Assembly (NCBI RefSeq): GCF_042242105.1
Contig: NC_092016.1
Coordinates: forward strand, 3,953,501-4,017,500
Source: Pempheris klunzingeri
Taxonomy: Eukaryota > Chordata > Actinopteri > Acropomatiformes > Pempheridae
Direction of reading: 5' to 3'
DNA: 64,000 nt
This document shows positions 61,004 to 64,000 of the stretch, one piece after another; the first letter of the stretch is position 1; every line of letters starts with the position of its first letter. The notes beneath the pieces were generated by a model. It had not been told where the DNA came from. It worked only from the letters and a program-made list of their open reading frames with translations, and did no database searches. A program made the position numbers and the translations under genes.

Positions 61004-63051
61004 ATGAGCATCCCGGTGGTGGATTTTGGCGCACTGAGCCTGAGCAAGGAAGATGTCAGTGACGAGCAGATGCACCACTTGAGCCAACAGCTGAAAACAG
61101 CTTTCACAGAGGTTGGGTTTGTTTTTCTGCAGAACACAGGGATCACTCAGGAGGAGGTGAGGAGAGCACACAGAGCCAGACACACCAGCATCAAGTGTAA
61201 TTAAAGTGTTTTAAGGTGGAAATGCGTCCCGTGTTTGCGCCCCTGGTGTGTTTGCATTAGATGGATCGTGTGCAGGACATGTCCAAGAAGTTCTTCCTGC
61301 TGCCAGACGCGCAGAAACAGTCCTTCAGCAGGGGAAGCTTTCCCAACAACCCCAACCACGGCTGGGTGTCTCTGGAGAGCGAGAGGTGGGAATCAGAAAA
61401 CGGACACCAAACACTTCTCCTCTGCACGATTGACTTCTTCTCTTAAATGTGAATAACTTTATAGCTTTTTTTTGCAGGCTGAATCCACGCAGACCTGGAG
61501 ACCTAAAGGAGGCGTTCAACACTGCTTCACTGCACCCTGACATTGTAATGATTCACAGGCTCTGTGTATTTAATGGAACAGGCTTATCTGAGGATTTGTT
61601 GTTGATCCAGATAGCAGGAAAGATCCCACTTTATTTAGGATGTTATCAGTTTGGTGGTCAAAGTACTAATTGCTCAATAACAGAGAAAGTTTTATTCCTC
61701 TCTGTTCTTTTTGTAGCCTGATTGATACATTTGATTTGCCAATATTATCAGCCGATATTGATTTATCACAGATATATTTTGAAATATATACACTCCTCAC
61801 TAAAAGTTAGGGATGTTCAGCTTTCAGGTGAAATTTCAGGATGAACCTAAAATGCATTCTAACCTTTCCAGGTGAACTTAATGTGACCTTCTCTAAACCT
61901 TTGAATGCACATGTCCAACTGTTCAGTGTCTCAGTACTTTCTGCACCAGCTGCTGTTCTCTAACAAGAAGCTTAGCAGCAACATTCACAACAGGTTTGAT
62001 CCATGAATCCACCAATACATTTCCTGCTTCAGTCAGAATTGGTATTTAAACAGTCCTCCTCATCCTGCTGTTCACATTCTGACATCATGAGACCAAGACG
62101 ACACCTAACAGTTGATCAGCAGCACCTCAACACTGGAGGCTTCAAACAGGAAGTCCTCAGACGGAGGTGTTCACTGAGCTTAGAGGGTCACAGAGTGTCA
62201 TCAGGAGGTTGGAACAGTGATACAGAGACTGGAAGAGTCACAGAAAGGAGAGGAGTGGACGTCCTTTGGCCACATCCCAATTTATTGAGACACTGAAAAT
62301 GTTTTGTTGTGGTTTACCTACCACTGTTGTTAGATTTTCTTCAAATACATTGTTTAAGATGAATAAAATTACCAGTGCATGCTTCTACTTAAATGCCCTA
62401 CTTTCATGATATAATATCACTGTAGCATTCACTTTTTACATTTTCCATATATTTCACCTGAAAGTCGAATATCCCGAATAACTTTTTGTGAGTAGTGTAT
62501 TTTCACGAGTATTTCCATTTGCTTCTACTGGACTTTTTACTGAAGTGCATGTGTCTGACAGCTTCAGTTACTTGCTGCTTAAGATTAATGATTCAAAATA
62601 TTAACGAATAAATGATGGTGTAATGTTATAGATTAAGGCAAAACGTTATTGATCCCCAGGGGGAATAATCAACTGCACCTTTAACAGCTGTGACATTAAA
62701 CTGATGAGCACATTAATGGATCTATAATCGTACTTCTACACTTAAAATGTGATTGCAAGAGTATTTATACTGTGTGGTATTGAGTACTTCCTCCATCACT
62801 GTACATGCACAAAACAGGACACTGCAGAGCAGAATATCAGTCTGAACCACAGAAATCTAGTCTCCTAGTCTAATCTAGTCTGTCTCCTGTGCTGCAGAAA
62901 TGGCCGTCAGACGCTCTAACAGGCTTCCAGGAGATCCAGACGTCTTTCTTCCAGCGCTGCAAAGAGCTGAGTCTGCGGGTGCTGAGGGTGATGGCCCACA
63001 GCCTGGGTCTGGATCCAGAGGTGTTCCTGAGTACACACCGTCTAGTAGGAA
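61004..63051 (+). CDS. 2-oxoglutarate/Fe(II) oxygenase, isopenicillin-N-synthase-like, 5' part
   Basis: Four exons in phase (61004-61156, 61261-61385, 61478-61544, 62898-63051) encode the first 166 residues; later exons lie beyond the window. MSIPVVDFGALSL, then FTEVGFVFLQNTGIT and the following helices are typical of the DIOX_N domain of plant/fungal-type non-haem dioxygenases, where PVVDFG, GF.....HG and HGW are conserved. The HxD...H iron ligands and RxS co-substrate motif would lie in the missing C-terminal half. Fish genomes carry such genes, annotated variously as oxidoreductases; the substrate is unknown and I give no symbol. Exon 4 ends with one extra base before GTATGT. Intron 3 holds two transposons. 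Confidence 0.85.
61791..62497 (+). mobile_element. Tc1/mariner-like element, internally deleted, 707 bp
   Basis: Lies in intron 3 of the oxygenase gene. The left end CACTCCTCACTAAAAGTTAG and the reverse complement of the right end (CACTACTCACAAAAAGTTAT) continue as inverted repeats for about 45 bp, both reaching CTTTCAGGTGAAAT. TA flanks each end (61789-61790, 62498-62499), as in Tc1/mariner insertions. Around 62083-62260 is a remnant of the transposase N-terminal helix-turn-helix region, including ETGRVTERRG. The catalytic DDE part is absent, so the copy cannot move by itself. Confidence 0.85.
62500..62800 (-). mobile_element. GTGGTGGAAG-type element, copy 2, 3' of the Tc1-like insert
   Basis: In reverse orientation: CTTTTTACTGAAGTGCATGT, CTGACAGCTTCAGTTACTTG and the end TGGTATTGAGTACTTCCTCC, ATCAC. 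It matches the interior and terminal pattern of the element at 50390-50830. It begins directly after the right TA of the Tc1-like element; no matching part lies on the other side. Confidence 0.55.
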
Positions 63052-63231
63052 GTATGTGCACATGTTGTTTGTTGGGTTCAAGCTGCAGGTCACGTAACAC
63101 TTAAGGCGGTGGGTGTAGACCAGCTGATGTGTGGCAACGCTGTGACTTGGTCCTTTGTTTATCTGCACGCTGTCACTCAGGCACATCTTGTCTCACATTG
63201 AGTGGTTCTGGGTTATTAAGTTCATCTACAT

Positions 63232-63680
63232 AAGTACCGTACTGCCAGTGTTTCTCTTTAATGGCACTTTATACTTCTACTTCACTACATTTGTCTGATA
63301 GCTGTAGTTACACTTCAGATTACCTCTCTCTCCAGTGAAAACCAGCAAGTTTAGAAATTAGATTTTCTTCTGATAAACTGAAGTATTGCTTCATGGGTTG
63401 AGAAAATAACTAAAGCTAAATAACTAGAGCTGAATAACTAGAGCTAAATAACTAGAGCTAAATAACTAGAGCTGAATAACTAGAGCTAAATAACTAGAGC
63501 TAAATAACTAGAGCTAAATAACTAGAGCTGAATAACTAGAGCTAAATAACTAGAGCTGAATATAAAATTAGCTAATTACTTAAAATGCAGGACTGTTGCT
63601 TGTAGTTAAGTACTTCCACAGTGTGGCATGAGTACTTTTGCTTAAGTAAATGATCTGAATACTTCTTCCACCACCGCTCA
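63232..63680 (-). mobile_element. GTGGTGGAAG-type element, copy 3, with internal minisatellite
   Basis: In reverse orientation, from about CCGTACTGCCAGTGTTTCTC through TACTTCACTACATTTGTCTG to the end ATCTGAATACTTCTTCCACC, ACC. It is located in the intron after exon 4 of the oxygenase gene. Its middle is expanded by the tandem array at 63405-63562. Confidence 0.6.
63405..63562. repeat. 14-bp minisatellite (CTAGAGCTAAATAA)n
   Basis: About 11 head-to-tail copies of a 14-bp unit. Units differ almost only at one base, AGCTA versus AGCTG, in the order A G A A G A A A G A G. The unit contains the two tetramer palindromes CTAG and AGCT. Confidence 0.92.
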
Positions 63681-64000
63681 CATTCACTAAAAAGCTGTTG
63701 CAGATGAGGAGGTTTGATGATCTATGCAGTTTCCACACACAGTTTCCCGGCTGGTGTAGTGATTCACATTCAGCTGCACTGTTTGACTCCCACATAGTCG
63801 GTATTATCAGAGGTCAGCATCATATTTTTGGGCAATAAACCTGCTGCTTAAGGCCAAATATTTGGAGGAATCAACTAAATGTTTACACAAAGCATGAGCA
63901 GGATACTCAGACGATAGTGTAACCAGTGAGAGCCAAACCAAAGCAAGACAAAATGATTAAGGTAAAGTTAAAATGAGAGGATAAAAACACAGTAGAGAGA

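Noticed and set aside
1-64000. tRNA, rRNA, snRNA, CRISPR arrays and virus-like elements
   Set aside because: No cloverleaf, conserved RNA core, direct-repeat/spacer array, long terminal repeat or capsid/polymerase-like coding was recognised by reading; short RNAs hidden in introns cannot be excluded.

Overview
This window looks like nuclear DNA of a ray-finned (teleost) fish. The genes are vertebrate, with GT-AG introns that are mostly short. CA/GT microsatellites are dense, and several dispersed repeats resemble ones familiar from teleost genomes. No prokaryotic, organellar or viral gene was seen. Exon models were built by hand from translations, splice signals and reading phase. For six of the seven complete models the coding length is a multiple of three and close to the remembered human orthologue; pnpla3-like copy A is shorter than human PNPLA3.

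Layout: 1-13.4 kb has no gene I can support. It is rich in microsatellites and homopolymer runs, with hints of a promoter or 5' leader for a minus-strand gene off the left edge. 14.0-22.5 kb (minus) is api5 in 14 coding exons. 23.5-29.6 kb (minus) is samm50 in 15 coding exons, encoding 469 aa. 30.9-32.0 kb (minus) is efcab10, a small DPY30/RIIa plus EF-hand protein. 32.8-33.9 kb (minus) is uqcc6/brawnin, a 76-aa mitochondrial micropeptide. 35.6-40.4 kb and 42.8-47.6 kb (plus) hold two tandem thymine DNA glycosylase genes. 49.0-53.7 kb and 54.9-60.7 kb (minus) hold two tandem patatin-like phospholipase genes of the PNPLA3/5 type. From 61.0 kb (plus) begins a 2-oxoglutarate/Fe(II) oxygenase-like gene that runs off the right edge.

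The genes form neighbourhoods rather than one pathway. PNPLA3 and SAMM50 are neighbours on human chromosome 22, and TDG and UQCC6/C12orf73 are neighbours on human chromosome 12 (from memory). Here the tdg-uqcc6 block sits between the pnpla3-like pair and samm50. samm50 (outer-membrane beta-barrel assembly) and uqcc6 (complex III assembly) are both mitochondrial. The tdg genes act in base excision repair and DNA demethylation, and the pnpla genes in lipid-droplet metabolism.

The most interesting observations are these. The second tdg copy has a changed segment next to its catalytic Asn. The first tdg copy has a stop in exon 9 and a decayed, out-of-use terminal exon. Both pnpla3-like copies differ from human at residue 148 (Phe and Val) and read DGA instead of DGG. 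Several non-autonomous DNA transposons and a 14-bp minisatellite lie in and around the oxygenase gene.
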